A stretch of 22,871 nt of DNA from an uncultured Eubacteriales bacterium. GTDB taxonomy: Bacteria; Bacillota; Clostridia; Oscillospirales; CAG-272. The DNA is taken from NCBI GenBank assembly GCA_905201895.1, contig CAJKPX010000030.1, positions 1 to 22,871 of the forward strand, read 5' to 3'. Shown here in pieces: positions 1-7,477 of this stretch (position 1 is the stretch's first letter; each line of letters opens with the position of its first letter). The notes under the pieces were generated by a model, which worked only from the letters and a program-made list of their open reading frames with translations, had not been told where the DNA came from and did no database searches. The position numbers and the translations under genes were made by a program.

Positions 1-55
1 GGGGCAATGCTCGCAAAGCGACATTGCCATGGAGCGAAGCGGAATGTGATCCTCC
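1..55 (+). repeat. Dispersed repeat, module B, copy 1 (at window edge)
   Basis: Positions 3-50 align without gaps to 48-nt blocks at 2606-2653, 4155-4202 and 7506-7553, which are identical to one another; this copy differs at several bases. The block folds as a GGCAAT/ATTGCC hairpin followed by a GCGAAGC mini-hairpin. The upstream part of the element may lie outside the window. Confidence 0.8.
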
Positions 56-193
56 GACTGCCCGCATCTGTTGCGACGTCAGGTACTTGTGCCCTGCGTC
101 GGTAGCAACGGAACGTTGCGATGGTGCCTACCACCCTGCCGCCTTTCCCCAAAAAACAACTTTTTGTTGGAATGAGGCAAAAAACTTCTCCGA
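56..193. other. Intergenic stretch with hairpins, no gene seen
   Basis: No frame here has a credible start, SD site or recognisable protein. A hairpin at 101-132 pairs GGTAG with CTACC and CAACG with CGTTG around a GAA loop. It may be a decayed continuation of the repeat that begins at 1. Confidence 0.4.
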
Positions 194-241
194 CACCCCT
201 CAAGACCTTCCCCGAAGGTGGATCAAGGGTGGTTTTTGTTT
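194..241 (+). terminator. Probable intrinsic terminator
   Basis: Outer arms CACCC (194-198) and GGGTG (227-231) enclose a perfect inner hairpin ACCTTC/GAAGGT (205-210/214-219) with a CCC loop. A T-rich tail (233-241) follows on the plus strand. It could serve a gene left of the window or belong to the repeat beside it. 242-340 shows nothing. Confidence 0.5.
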
Positions 242-340
242 TACGGCATAGATATTGTTTTTTAAGAACAAAGCATAATGGTCATGAAACGCTGGCTCTG
301 TCATTTCCATTTTCATCCCATATCAAGCGTTCCTCCAACA

Positions 341-395
341 AAAATAAGGGACCGCGCCAAACGGTTGCTCGTTTGATGCGCAGTCCCTTTTATTT
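341..395 (-). terminator. Intrinsic terminator of the UDG-like gene
   Basis: A 10-bp stem (348-357 with 378-387, one G-U pair) has a second inner stem CAAACG/CGTTTG. It is flanked by an A-run on the left and a T-run on the right, so it can work on both strands. It starts directly after the stop codon of the minus-strand gene at 396. Confidence 0.85.
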
Positions 396-1214
396 TCAGT
401 TATTCGGGTTCCCCCATGCCGCCGTGAGGATCGCGCGGAAGGACTCGCGTCCGCAGGTGCCGCGCTTGGTGCGGCGGTTCCACCATGCCGAGGTGGGGTG
501 CGGCAGGACGTGGAGTGAGGGGACACCCTCCCGACCGTTGCGGCAAAATGCTCCGTTTGTCAAGGCATATGTGCGATATGCCTTGCTTGAGAGCACGATC
601 ACCGCGTCGGGCTCGATCGTGCGGATCACGGCGTCGAGCGTTTCCGCGGCAACGGCGTTGTCACGCGCCGCAAGCTCTGCCGACCATTCCCCCTGCACGC
701 CGTTGATCGTCCGACCGAAGGCAAAGGCGGGTCGCTGATAGTAATTGAGAAAGGCGAAATTGTGGATCAGCTGCTTTGGGGGCTTCTCCGAGGCTTCGTC
801 GGTGCAATAGTAGGCGCGCAGGGGATTGGAAAACATCAGGAGTCCGCCACCGCCAAAGCCGGGCTCGGTGACAAATCGGTTGAGGATATATCTTGTGGTA
901 TAGTTTCCGAAATCGGTGCAAAACACGTTGTCGGGGTCGGCAAAGCACAGGGGAGACTCATACCAATCAAGCGCCCCGAAATCGGCAACCACGTCGCGCG
1001 GAGCTGCGTTTTTCCGTGCCTTGTTCGACACGTAGTGGCTCTCTCCAACCAGCATCACGCGTGCGGGTCGGTCGGCGTAGCCTCTGCCCACGAAGGGGAG
1101 CATTTCGGGGTGGTTGCGATAGTGCGGAATCTGCAGCAGCGCGCGGTCAAACTGCGTATCGCAGGTTTCCATCACGGCGGCGTCGAGCGGCGCATTTTTT
1201 GGAAAACGGTACAT
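396..1214 (-). CDS. Uracil-DNA glycosylase-fold hypothetical protein
   Basis: 272 aa. The start at 1214 (MYRFPKNA) has GGAG six bases upstream; an in-frame start at 1301 would add 29 residues with no SD site and is rejected. Seen: a nucleotide-binding-like motif VMLVGESHY at residues 53-61 and PHPTSAWWN at about 238-246, with a hydrophobic strand VIVLSS at 205-210 between them. In the uracil-DNA glycosylase superfamily a GE(S/A)PG-type loop near the N-terminus and an HPS loop near the C-terminus form the active site, and the order here fits. The usual catalytic Asp/Asn of motif 1 is not obvious (GESHY instead). I infer a UDG-like fold of unknown substrate, perhaps not a true glycosylase. No signal peptide or membrane segment is seen. 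The gene is monocistronic, with its own promoter and terminator. Confidence 0.75.
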   Translation of the reverse strand: MYRFPKNAPLDAAVMETCDTQFDRALLQIPHYRNHPEMLPFVGRGYADRPARVMLVGESHYVSNKARKNAAPRDVVADFGALDWYESPLCFADPDNVFCTDFGNYTTRYILNRFVTEPGFGGGGLLMFSNPLRAYYCTDEASEKPPKQLIHNFAFLNYYQRPAFAFGRTINGVQGEWSAELAARDNAVAAETLDAVIRTIEPDAVIVLSSKAYRTYALTNGAFCRNGREGVPSLHVLPHPTSAWWNRRTKRGTCGRESFRAILTAAWGNPNN

Positions 1215-1318
1215 GCTTTTCTCCTTTTTCGGTTGATGAAAACGGTGCTCTGCGCAATCGCTTGCCCGCGCGGTTTTGGTGCCGGAATTGCTTGATCTCA
1301 AGACCGTCCTCTACCTTC

Positions 1319-1347
1319 ATTATAGCATACCGAACGCCAAATGTAAA
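1319..1347 (-). promoter_or_regulatory. Sigma-A promoter of the UDG-like gene
   Basis: Minus strand: TTTACA (1342-1347), 17-bp spacer, TATAAT (1319-1324). The leader to the start codon at 1214 is about 100 nt. It is divergent from the PHP gene promoter. Confidence 0.75.
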
Positions 1348-1387
1348 TGGAAAATTTGCGAACGCGTGAGGATTTTTTCGGTTTCTC

Positions 1388-1416
1388 TTGACACCGTTCC
1401 GTTTTTGTGATATAAC
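1388..1416 (+). promoter_or_regulatory. Sigma-A promoter of the PHP gene
   Basis: TTGACA (1388-1393), 17-bp spacer, TATAAC (1411-1416). The start codon is about 34 nt downstream, so the leader is short. Confidence 0.85.
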
Positions 1417-1449
1417 CATAAACAGGGTTTATACCTGACGGAGGTCACC

Positions 1450-2481
1450 ATGAAAATTCATCTTTTACCCGAAAAGGGCAATTTTTACAAGGCAAATCTT
1501 CACAGTCATTCCACCGTGTCCGACGGAAAGTGGACACCGGAGGAGATGAAGCAACGCTACATGGACGAGGGCTATTCGATCGTTGCCTACACCGATCATC
1601 ACGTCTTTGTTCCGCACAACGATCTGACCGACGAGCACTTTCTGGCGCTCAACGGATACGAGATGGACGTTCCCGAGGATCGCCCCTGGGACGAATACGC
1701 CAAGACCTGCCATTTCTGTCTGATCGCGCTCGACCGTGACAGAGTGGAGCAAAGGCTCTATCATGACAGCGTTTTCATCGACCAAAACGCCGACCGAGTG
1801 GTCCTCGACCGCACCCATGCTCCCATCAAGCGCCGCTATGACCCTGCCTTCATCTCCGCTCTGATGGAGGAGGCACGGGCGGACGGCTTTTTCGTCACCT
1901 ACAACCACCCCGTGTGGTCGCTCGAGGACTCGCGTGATTTTCTCGGCTATCACGGCATGCACGCGCTTGAGATCATCAACTACGGCGGCATTGCGGCGGG
2001 CTACGACGATAAGGTGGGCTATATCTACGATATTCTGCTCCGCGATGGCAGGGAGCTCTATTGCGTGGGTGCCGACGACAATCACAACCTCTTTCCCATC
2101 GACCACCCGCGCTGTGATTCCTTCGGCGGCTTTACCATGATTTGTGCGGAGCGGCTGGACTACGCCTCGATCACGCAGGCGATGCTTCGCGGGGATATGT
2201 ATGCCTCCGAGGGACCGCTGATCCACGAGCTCTACTATGACACCGAGGACGGCCGTATCCACATCAAAACCAGCGAGGCGGTGCGCGTGGTGATGTCGCT
2301 CGGCGCGCGCTACGGCAGCACCAAAACGGCATCCCATAAGGGGGAGACGATCACCGAGACGTCGTTCAGCCTCAAAAGAAGACCCGACGAGATCATCCGC
2401 TTTGTTGTGCGCGATGCCGCGGGCAGAGAGGCGTTCACCCGTGCATATCGCGTAAAGGACATCTATGACGCGATCAAATGA
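1450..2481 (+). CDS. PHP-domain metallohydrolase (CehA/McbA-like)
   Basis: 343 aa. The ATG at 1450 has GGAGGT four bases upstream. The PHP motifs are visible in order: HSH at residues 18-20, Asp25, TDHH at 48-51, Glu71 in NGYEMD, the YNHPVW histidine at 153, and GADDNH at 207-212. These are the metal ligands of PHP phosphoesterases and of the related CehA/McbA hydrolases. Family knowledge says PHP proteins bind two or three divalent metals and hydrolyse phosphoesters or other esters; the substrate here is not evident. About 90 C-terminal residues (250-343) resemble the small beta domain often attached to CehA-type proteins. There is no signal peptide, so it is probably cytoplasmic. It has its own promoter and a strong hairpin after the stop, so it is a single-gene unit. 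Confidence 0.9.
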   Translation: MKIHLLPEKGNFYKANLHSHSTVSDGKWTPEEMKQRYMDEGYSIVAYTDHHVFVPHNDLTDEHFLALNGYEMDVPEDRPWDEYAKTCHFCLIALDRDRVEQRLYHDSVFIDQNADRVVLDRTHAPIKRRYDPAFISALMEEARADGFFVTYNHPVWSLEDSRDFLGYHGMHALEIINYGGIAAGYDDKVGYIYDILLRDGRELYCVGADDNHNLFPIDHPRCDSFGGFTMICAERLDYASITQAMLRGDMYASEGPLIHELYYDTEDGRIHIKTSEAVRVVMSLGARYGSTKTASHKGETITETSFSLKRRPDEIIRFVVRDAAGREAFTRAYRVKDIYDAIK

Positions 2482-2516
2482 GCGCGGGGCGGGTAAAACG
2501 GAATAACGCGCCAAAA

Positions 2517-2551
2517 GGGGCTGTCTCAACTTACAAGGATGAGACAGCCCC
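2517..2551 (+). terminator. Strong hairpin terminator after the PHP gene
   Basis: A 12-bp perfect stem GGGGCTGTCTCA/TGAGACAGCCCC (2517-2528/2540-2551) with an 11-nt loop. The plus-strand tail is only weakly T-rich. The upstream CCAAAA gives a better T-tail on the minus strand. Confidence 0.7.
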
Positions 2552-2578
2552 CCTTCGTATAGATACTGCGAATACAGG

Positions 2579-2722
2579 AATGTAAAGTAGCTTTTGTAGG
2601 GCGGTGGCAATATTTGCGAAGCAACATTGCCATGGAGCGAAGCGAAATGTGATTGCCTACCGCCGTTGTTCGGCACTAGGGTATTCGCGTGTTGCGCAGC
2701 AACGTTTCGAAGCGTTAGTGCC
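2579..2722 (+). repeat. Dispersed structured repeat, copy 2 (modules A+B+C)
   Basis: Module A (AATGTAAAGTAG onward, to TGTAGGG) is followed by the 48-nt module B (2606-2653) and a short module C. Module C is closed by a perfect 7-bp inverted repeat, GGCACTA (2672-2678) with TAGTGCC (2716-2722). It lies between the PHP hairpin and the terminator of the GH28-like gene. No protein is encoded. Confidence 0.85.
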
Positions 2723-2733
2723 TCGACCAATGC

Positions 2734-2761
2734 AAAAAGGACGCCGATTGGCGTCCTTTTT
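2734..2761 (-). terminator. Repeat-associated terminator (type 1) of the GH28-like gene
   Basis: AAAAAGGACGCC pairs with GGCGTCCTTTTT around a GATT loop, 12 bp and perfect. It works on both strands. The minus-strand gene stops 62 bp away. The hairpin closely resembles the one at 4269-4294 with a compensated base-pair change. Confidence 0.85.
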
Positions 2762-2823
2762 GCGGTTTGCATTTGGGATTCAAAGCTCACGGGTGAGAGG
2801 CGCATTTCGTTGAAGAAGTGCCT

Positions 2824-3945
2824 TTATTGCCGCTCATCGCAGATCAGCCTTGCTCCGTCAAACGACTCGATGCCGTACATCACAAGGTCTCCGATCTCCC
2901 CTGCAAGGGAAATCACCGAGAGTCCGCCGCCTCGCACGTTCTTGATGGAAATGTGGTGCGTTTCGTTGGCAGTGGCATGGCGCGCACCGTAAAAGTGCGT
3001 ATCCCCCACGCGAACCGCACAAAATCCCCTGTCCATATGTGGCGATTGTCTGCCCATGTCATAAACACCGTCAATGTCGATATGGTGCAGCGCGAGATCT
3101 CCTTGATTCAAAAGACGCACGTTTGCGAAAAATGATGCGGTACGGATGTTTCTGACCGTCACGTAGCAAAGATCGGACGGAAGCCCCTCAACCGAAAAGG
3201 TGCGCTCAAGCGTACCGTTCAGTGCGGTAAGGGCAATCGAATCATCCTCGCAAAAGCCGGTTATGTTTTCGATCACGATGTGGTGACAGCCCTGACGAAG
3301 ATCGATACCGTCCGAATTTTTTACCAAAATCTGATCGTACTTTTCCCTCCACATGCCGTGATAATCGGTGGTGCCGTTTCCGTCCACACCGGGGATCAGG
3401 TCTCTTCTCAATCCGTGATATTCGTTTCCGTTCTCGTCAATTCCGATGTCATTTGCGCAAAAATCGATATTGCCCAGATATCCGTTGGAGCAATACACAA
3501 AATTGAGTGTCCACCAGCGCTGATTGCGGCAATGGATCCCCGAAATCCGAAACCCGTCCACGTTGGTGAAAAGCAGAAGATTGTTCTTCCATATCGGGGG
3601 CAAGCCGTCCCTGCCGTAATTTTTTTCGGAAAGACCGTTGTATTTTCCGCCGTCAAGGATCGCCTCGCCGCTACCGATAATCGATATATTCCTGTCGGTT
3701 CCCGCAACCGTCCTGCCCCGCTCCGTGCCGTGACTTTCGTTGACGAATATATTTGAATATACTCCATCAGCCAAACGCAAATGGCAATCCTTGAGGATCA
3801 GCGTAAAATCGGAGGGCAATCTGATCTCCCGATCGATCTCCCAGTATCCGCTGATCACAGCCGTGCGCGTGAGATTGTTCACCGCCTCGGAAATTGCCGT
3901 AGTCACGTATTCGCAACCGCCCTTTTGAAACTCTTTTTTCTGCAT
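2824..3945 (-). CDS. GH28-like right-handed beta-helix (pectin-lyase fold) protein
   Basis: 373 aa. The start at 3945 (MQKKEF) is preferred because GGGAG lies eight bases upstream; an upstream ATG at 3960 has only a weak SD site. Seen: repeated short beta-helix turns such as ISIIGSGEAILDGG (87-100), NSDGID at 210-215 and EDDSIAL at 233-239. Canonical GH28 polygalacturonases have N-T-D-G-I-D and G-D-D motifs carrying the catalytic aspartates, then an HG.G loop and an RIK motif. The first two are recognisable; the last two are not clear, so specificity is uncertain. There is no signal peptide, so a cytoplasmic hydrolase acting on small imported galacturonide-like or other glycosides is the likeliest reading. 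It has its own promoter with an inverted repeat in the leader, which suggests separate regulation from the glycyl radical genes upstream. Confidence 0.8.
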   Translation of the reverse strand: MQKKEFQKGGCEYVTTAISEAVNNLTRTAVISGYWEIDREIRLPSDFTLILKDCHLRLADGVYSNIFVNESHGTERGRTVAGTDRNISIIGSGEAILDGGKYNGLSEKNYGRDGLPPIWKNNLLLFTNVDGFRISGIHCRNQRWWTLNFVYCSNGYLGNIDFCANDIGIDENGNEYHGLRRDLIPGVDGNGTTDYHGMWREKYDQILVKNSDGIDLRQGCHHIVIENITGFCEDDSIALTALNGTLERTFSVEGLPSDLCYVTVRNIRTASFFANVRLLNQGDLALHHIDIDGVYDMGRQSPHMDRGFCAVRVGDTHFYGARHATANETHHISIKNVRGGGLSVISLAGEIGDLVMYGIESFDGARLICDERQ

Positions 3946-3966
3946 TGTGTCATCTCCCATCAGATC

Positions 3967-3991
3967 CTACATACCCTCACACGGTATGTAG
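3967..3991 (-). promoter_or_regulatory. Inverted repeat in the GH28-like leader (candidate operator)
   Basis: Perfect 9-bp arms CTACATACC and GGTATGTAG with a 7-nt spacer. It lies just downstream of the expected transcription start and upstream of the SD site. It could bind a repressor or act as an RNA hairpin. Confidence 0.5.
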
Positions 3992-4010
3992 ACCAAAGAT
4001 TAGCAAAGGC

Positions 4011-4039
4011 ATTATAGCACAGAACCCCGCCGTTGTCAA
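4011..4039 (-). promoter_or_regulatory. Consensus sigma-A promoter of the GH28-like gene
   Basis: Minus strand TTGACA (4034-4039), 17-bp spacer, TATAAT (4011-4016): a perfect match to consensus at both boxes. So strong a promoter on a catabolic gene usually implies a repressor, which fits the inverted repeat beside it. Confidence 0.85.
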
Positions 4040-4049
4040 TACCCGGCAT

Positions 4050-4117
4050 GCAAGTGCGGATCGGAGCCTCCTCGGCTATTTTCAGAATTGCAATATCATA
4101 TTTTTCAATTATAACAT
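4050..4117 (-). pseudogene. 59-bp relic of the glycyl radical enzyme gene plus junction
   Basis: 4050-4108 matches 7124-7182, inside the glycyl radical enzyme gene (codons about 55-74), with one mismatch (4054). 4108-4117 then matches 7457-7466, upstream of that gene, and the match continues into the repeat. The 274 bp between, holding promoter, start codon and first codons, are absent here. It is in the same orientation as the intact gene. It looks like the remnant of a duplicated copy; it cannot be translated usefully. Confidence 0.8.
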
Positions 4118-4128
4118 TTTTTTCAAGA

Positions 4129-4262
4129 AATGTAAAGTATCTTTTGTAGGGCGGGGCAATATTTGCGAAGCAACATTGCCATGGAGCGAAGCGAAATGTG
4201 ATCCCCGACGGTCCTTAAGGCACTGGGGTACCGCCTGCGGCGAGGATTCGCGTGCTCAGGAC
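4129..4262 (+). repeat. Dispersed structured repeat, copy 3 (modules A+B+C)
   Basis: Module A starts at 4129, module B (4155-4202) is identical to copies 2 and 4, and a shortened, degenerate module C begins with GACGGTCCTTA and GGCACT. It sits 3' of the activase gene. Confidence 0.8.
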
Positions 4263-4268
4263 AGACGC

Positions 4269-4294
4269 AAAAAGGACACCGTTTGGTGTCCTTT
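4269..4294 (-). terminator. Repeat-associated terminator (type 1) of the GRE/activase operon
   Basis: AAAGGACACC/GGTGTCCTTT with a GTTT loop. On the minus strand it is followed by five T residues. Compared with 2734-2761, one stem pair changes from G-C to A-T with the pairing kept. Confidence 0.85.
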
Positions 4295-4326
4295 GCATTG
4301 CATTTGATGACCGTTTTAGAGACATA

Positions 4327-5226
4327 TTAAATCATGTTCACACCTTCTGATCTCAGAATCGTTTTCGCTTCAAGTATTTGCTGTTCCGTTGGGATCCATT
4401 CTACCCTACCGCTATCCGCAAAACCGAGAAAAACGGATTTCGTCCCGCCGTACGCATGATACGGAATGAGCTCCAAACCGTCAAAATTTTTGATTTTTTT
4501 CGCAATCGCCGCAAGCTCCCTGTAATGCGTCTTATCTGTATTAACACCGTTTATGAGAATACATCTTAGGCGTATTTTTGCGCCCATTTCATTGATTGCT
4601 CTTAAATTTTCGAGAATCCTTTTGTTTGAAACTCCCGTGTACTTTTTGTGCCGTTTGTCGTCAGTATCCTTGATATCCCATAAGAACAGATCGACAAATT
4701 CTACCGCCTTGCATAAAGTTTCGGCATCGGCATATCCACAGGTCTCCACTGCCGTGGATAACTCCCTCTCTTTACATTCCCTCAACAAAGCGATCGTTGC
4801 TTCTCCTTGTGCAAAGGGCTCTCCTCCTGAGAGTGTGATTCCTCCGGTTTCTCCGTAGAAGGCTTTATCCTTTTGGGCGATTTCAAGGATCTGATCAATC
4901 GACATATCCTCACCGCATTTCTCCAAAGCACCCGTGGGACAGTTTTCTACACAAGCAAAGCATAAAATACACTTTTTGCGGTCGATCCCGCGGTCAGCGC
5001 CGATCGTCTGTGCAAAAGAATTACAAAACGCCGCACACCCTCCGCACAAAATACACCTATTTTTGTAGAACAAAAGCTCGGCACTCGTCCTTTGCGTTTC
5101 GGGATTGTGACACCACGCACAGCGTAAAGGACAGCCCTTCAAAAAAAGGGTTGTACGAATACCGGGTCCGTCATGCATACAAAAGCGCTGGATCTCGGTT
5201 ACTCTCAATTTTATTTCAGTGTTCAT
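4327..5226 (-). CDS. Glycyl radical enzyme activating enzyme (radical SAM)
   Basis: 299 aa from ATG at 5226, which overlaps the end of the upstream gene by 11 bases; a TTG nine bases further upstream is an alternative. Seen: the radical SAM cluster Cys32-x3-Cys36-x2-Cys39, two ferredoxin-type four-cysteine sets (58, 61, 64, 68 and 86, 89, 92, 96), and the SAM-contacting GGITLSGGEP motif. The enzyme uses S-adenosylmethionine and a [4Fe-4S] cluster to abstract a hydrogen from a glycine of its partner, creating the glycyl radical. The extra two-cluster insert is typical of activases of the non-PFL glycyl radical enzymes (glycerol dehydratase, HPAD, choline lyase) and is absent from classic PflA. 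Translational coupling to the preceding enzyme indicates that they are partners. The protein is cytoplasmic and oxygen-sensitive. Confidence 0.93.
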   Translation of the reverse strand: MNTEIKLRVTEIQRFCMHDGPGIRTTLFLKGCPLRCAWCHNPETQRTSAELLFYKNRCILCGGCAAFCNSFAQTIGADRGIDRKKCILCFACVENCPTGALEKCGEDMSIDQILEIAQKDKAFYGETGGITLSGGEPFAQGEATIALLRECKERELSTAVETCGYADAETLCKAVEFVDLFLWDIKDTDDKRHKKYTGVSNKRILENLRAINEMGAKIRLRCILINGVNTDKTHYRELAAIAKKIKNFDGLELIPYHAYGGTKSVFLGFADSGRVEWIPTEQQILEAKTILRSEGVNMI

Positions 5227-7345
5227 TTTGCTCAATCACCATATCCTGCCATTCCTTACTGAGCGTTGCAAAGCGCGCGTTCCAGCCTGAAACTCTGACA
5301 GAAAGCGTTTGATAATTTTCGGGATGCGCTTGCGCCTCACGAAGCAATGCGGCATCCACTACATCGGGCTGCATAAAGAATCCGCCCAGCGCAACAAAGC
5401 CTCGCATCAATGCCATCAGCGCGTGCAAGCCGTCCTCGCCCTCCACACTTGATGGCAACAGCTTGATATCAAGCGCCGCACCGGTAGCAAGCCTTGAAAG
5501 GTCTGTTTTGCAGTAGGAACGAATGATCGCCGTTGCGCTTTCCTTATCGGTGTTCGGAGTTGGAGAGCAGTTCGCCGCCAAGACCTCACCCTGCTTTCTG
5601 CCGTGAGGTGATGCCAATCGTTTTGATGACCATTCAAGCTGACGGCCAAAGGTGCTGACTCCTGCAGGGAAACGGTAGCCGCATTTGCCGTTGAAGGAAG
5701 TACAAATGTCGGCAAAGTCCGAGAGCAGACGCGCGGCGATCTGGTCAACCTCGTCGTTGTCGTTTCCATAATACACGTAGCGGTTAAGCACGTATTGGCG
5801 AAGCGCTTCTTCTCCTTCCCAATTATTTTTGAGAATTTTGAGAAGCTGTGCAAGCGTCAATTTTTTCTCGTCATAAACCAGCTTTTTAATCGCATAAAGA
5901 CTGTTTACCGTATCGGCAAGCCCGCCTATATGAGGCGAATTTACGTTATAAACAGGTCCCCCTTCAAGATAAGAAAGTCCCTTTTCGATGCAGCCCTGCT
6001 CAAAAAGCGAAACGACCGTACAGGGGGATTGTTCTACCCACTTCCATTCCTTTGCTGATACACCGCAGTTGGTAAATTTTTTCTGCTTGTGAAGAAAAAT
6101 TGATTCAACCTGAGCACGAAGGCCTGATACGAATTTTTGATATAGCTCTTCAAAATTTTCAAAATCTGCCGATCCATCATATCCGTGTAAGGTTTCCTGT
6201 TGCAGGATCTGCAGAGAATCAAAGGGCGAATAGATAAAGAAGGTTTTTCCGGGAATCTGTACCTCCCAGCATCCGTCATTTGCAAAGCTTCTTGCCTCGC
6301 GCTCGTCATACCCATCCCGAGCAAGTGCGTTTATGACCAGATCCTCGTTGTATATGGCAAGTATTCCACCGCCAAATCTCATAACCTCTGCAACTCTTCT
6401 CAAAAGCTTTTCGTCGGTTTTTTGATTGATACGGACAGTAGTCGGAAAATCACCGATACCAAGCTCTTCCAGAATATCGAGGACGAGATGGGTCACCTCG
6501 TTTGTGACCTCGGTTCCGTTCTCATCAATACCCGCAAGCACTATGTTTTGATAATGCTGGGCATCACCGCTGCCAATAAATTGACCGTTTACCCACTCAC
6601 AGCCTTTAATGAAGAAATGCGCCAATATCTCGCGCGCCTCGTTAAGTGACAAGGTGCCGTTTTCAAGATCTTTTTTGAGATAATCGCCAAGCAGATAGTC
6701 GATTCGTCCAATGCCCGGCCAGTTTCCGCAAAGGCGGATAAAGGCAAAGGAGAACCAAAGCGATTGTACCGCTTCATAAAAGCTTTTAGCGGGTTCAAAG
6801 GGCACGCGCGTGAGATTATCGTAATTTGCTTTGTATTCCGGAAGATCACGCAACGCATCAAGATATCGTCCGTGCCAGAGCTCAAAAGCTCTGATAGCAT
6901 TCAAACAACTTTTGGAAAAGGCTTCCTTTTCGGTGGTTCGATACTTCTCATAAGCCTCCTCGGCTTTGGCTTTGATCGAATTCACGCCCTCCTTCAGTAC
7001 TGTTTCAAAATCAACGGTCAGGTGGCTGATGCTTGCGTAAACGGGAGTGCCGTTATAAGTTGCGGGGACAGTATGCCTGATTGCGAGTCCCAGCGTTGCC
7101 GCGCCGCTGATCTTCTCCCCCTCGCAAATGCGGATCGGAGCCTCCTCGGCTATTTTCAGAATTGCAATATCATATTTTTCAAGAGCTGATAAGGCTGAAA
7201 AATTTGCCATACTGTCTAAGGAAATGGAGTCTGTTTTTAAGGTGTCCAATCCATATTTTCTTCCCAAAGACTCATAGGCAAATTTCCTGGTCTGTTCGGA
7301 TAAACGTATCGGGCGGTTACCGCCGTTTTGCGCGTAAAATTTCAC
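5216..7345 (-). CDS. Glycyl radical enzyme of unassigned substrate (PFL-like family)
   Basis: 709 aa from a GTG at 7345 with GGAGGTGA just upstream. The glycyl loop near the C-terminus reads VRVSGWNARF with the radical glycine at 687. The candidate thiyl cysteine is Cys359 in NDGCWEV, with Glu361 two residues on. True pyruvate formate-lyase has adjacent cysteines (Cys-Cys), which are absent here. The Cys-x-Glu arrangement is that of the dehydratase and lyase branch (glycerol dehydratase, choline TMA-lyase and relatives), where Glu acts as a base. Most relatives have Val or Ile after the cysteine, whereas this enzyme has Trp. At 709 residues it is shorter than most family members (roughly 750-850). 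The downstream activase overlaps its stop. Neighbouring glycosidases and a transporter suggest a sugar-derived substrate, but that is inference. Calling it formate acetyltransferase would be wrong. Confidence 0.9.
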   Translation of the reverse strand: MKFYAQNGGNRPIRLSEQTRKFAYESLGRKYGLDTLKTDSISLDSMANFSALSALEKYDIAILKIAEEAPIRICEGEKISGAATLGLAIRHTVPATYNGTPVYASISHLTVDFETVLKEGVNSIKAKAEEAYEKYRTTEKEAFSKSCLNAIRAFELWHGRYLDALRDLPEYKANYDNLTRVPFEPAKSFYEAVQSLWFSFAFIRLCGNWPGIGRIDYLLGDYLKKDLENGTLSLNEAREILAHFFIKGCEWVNGQFIGSGDAQHYQNIVLAGIDENGTEVTNEVTHLVLDILEELGIGDFPTTVRINQKTDEKLLRRVAEVMRFGGGILAIYNEDLVINALARDGYDEREARSFANDGCWEVQIPGKTFFIYSPFDSLQILQQETLHGYDGSADFENFEELYQKFVSGLRAQVESIFLHKQKKFTNCGVSAKEWKWVEQSPCTVVSLFEQGCIEKGLSYLEGGPVYNVNSPHIGGLADTVNSLYAIKKLVYDEKKLTLAQLLKILKNNWEGEEALRQYVLNRYVYYGNDNDEVDQIAARLLSDFADICTSFNGKCGYRFPAGVSTFGRQLEWSSKRLASPHGRKQGEVLAANCSPTPNTDKESATAIIRSYCKTDLSRLATGAALDIKLLPSSVEGEDGLHALMALMRGFVALGGFFMQPDVVDAALLREAQAHPENYQTLSVRVSGWNARFATLSKEWQDMVIEQNEH

Positions 7346-7397
7346 ACCGTCACCTCCGACAATATTCTTTTTCGATCTCCTCTCGGATGGTACGCAT

Positions 7398-7425
7398 ACT
7401 ATACCGAAAGAAATCCAAAATGCAA
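7398..7425 (-). promoter_or_regulatory. Probable promoter of the glycyl radical enzyme operon
   Basis: Minus strand TTGCAT (7420-7425), 16-bp spacer, TATAGT (7398-7403), about 50 nt upstream of the GTG start. It is weaker than the other promoters in the window, so activator control is possible. 7426-7477 holds no further feature I can name. Confidence 0.55.
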
Positions 7426-7477
7426 GAAAGGGGGTTGAAAATTGTTGGTTGAGATCATTATAACATGCTTTTCAAGA

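Noticed and set aside
1465..2805. A 446-codon minus-strand frame opposite the PHP gene
   Set aside because: It is antisense to a gene with clear PHP motifs and runs through the repeat and a strong hairpin.
5216..7345. Annotation as pyruvate formate-lyase
   Set aside because: The adjacent catalytic cysteines of PFL are missing; the Cys-x-Glu motif and the two-cluster activase place it in the dehydratase/lyase branch.
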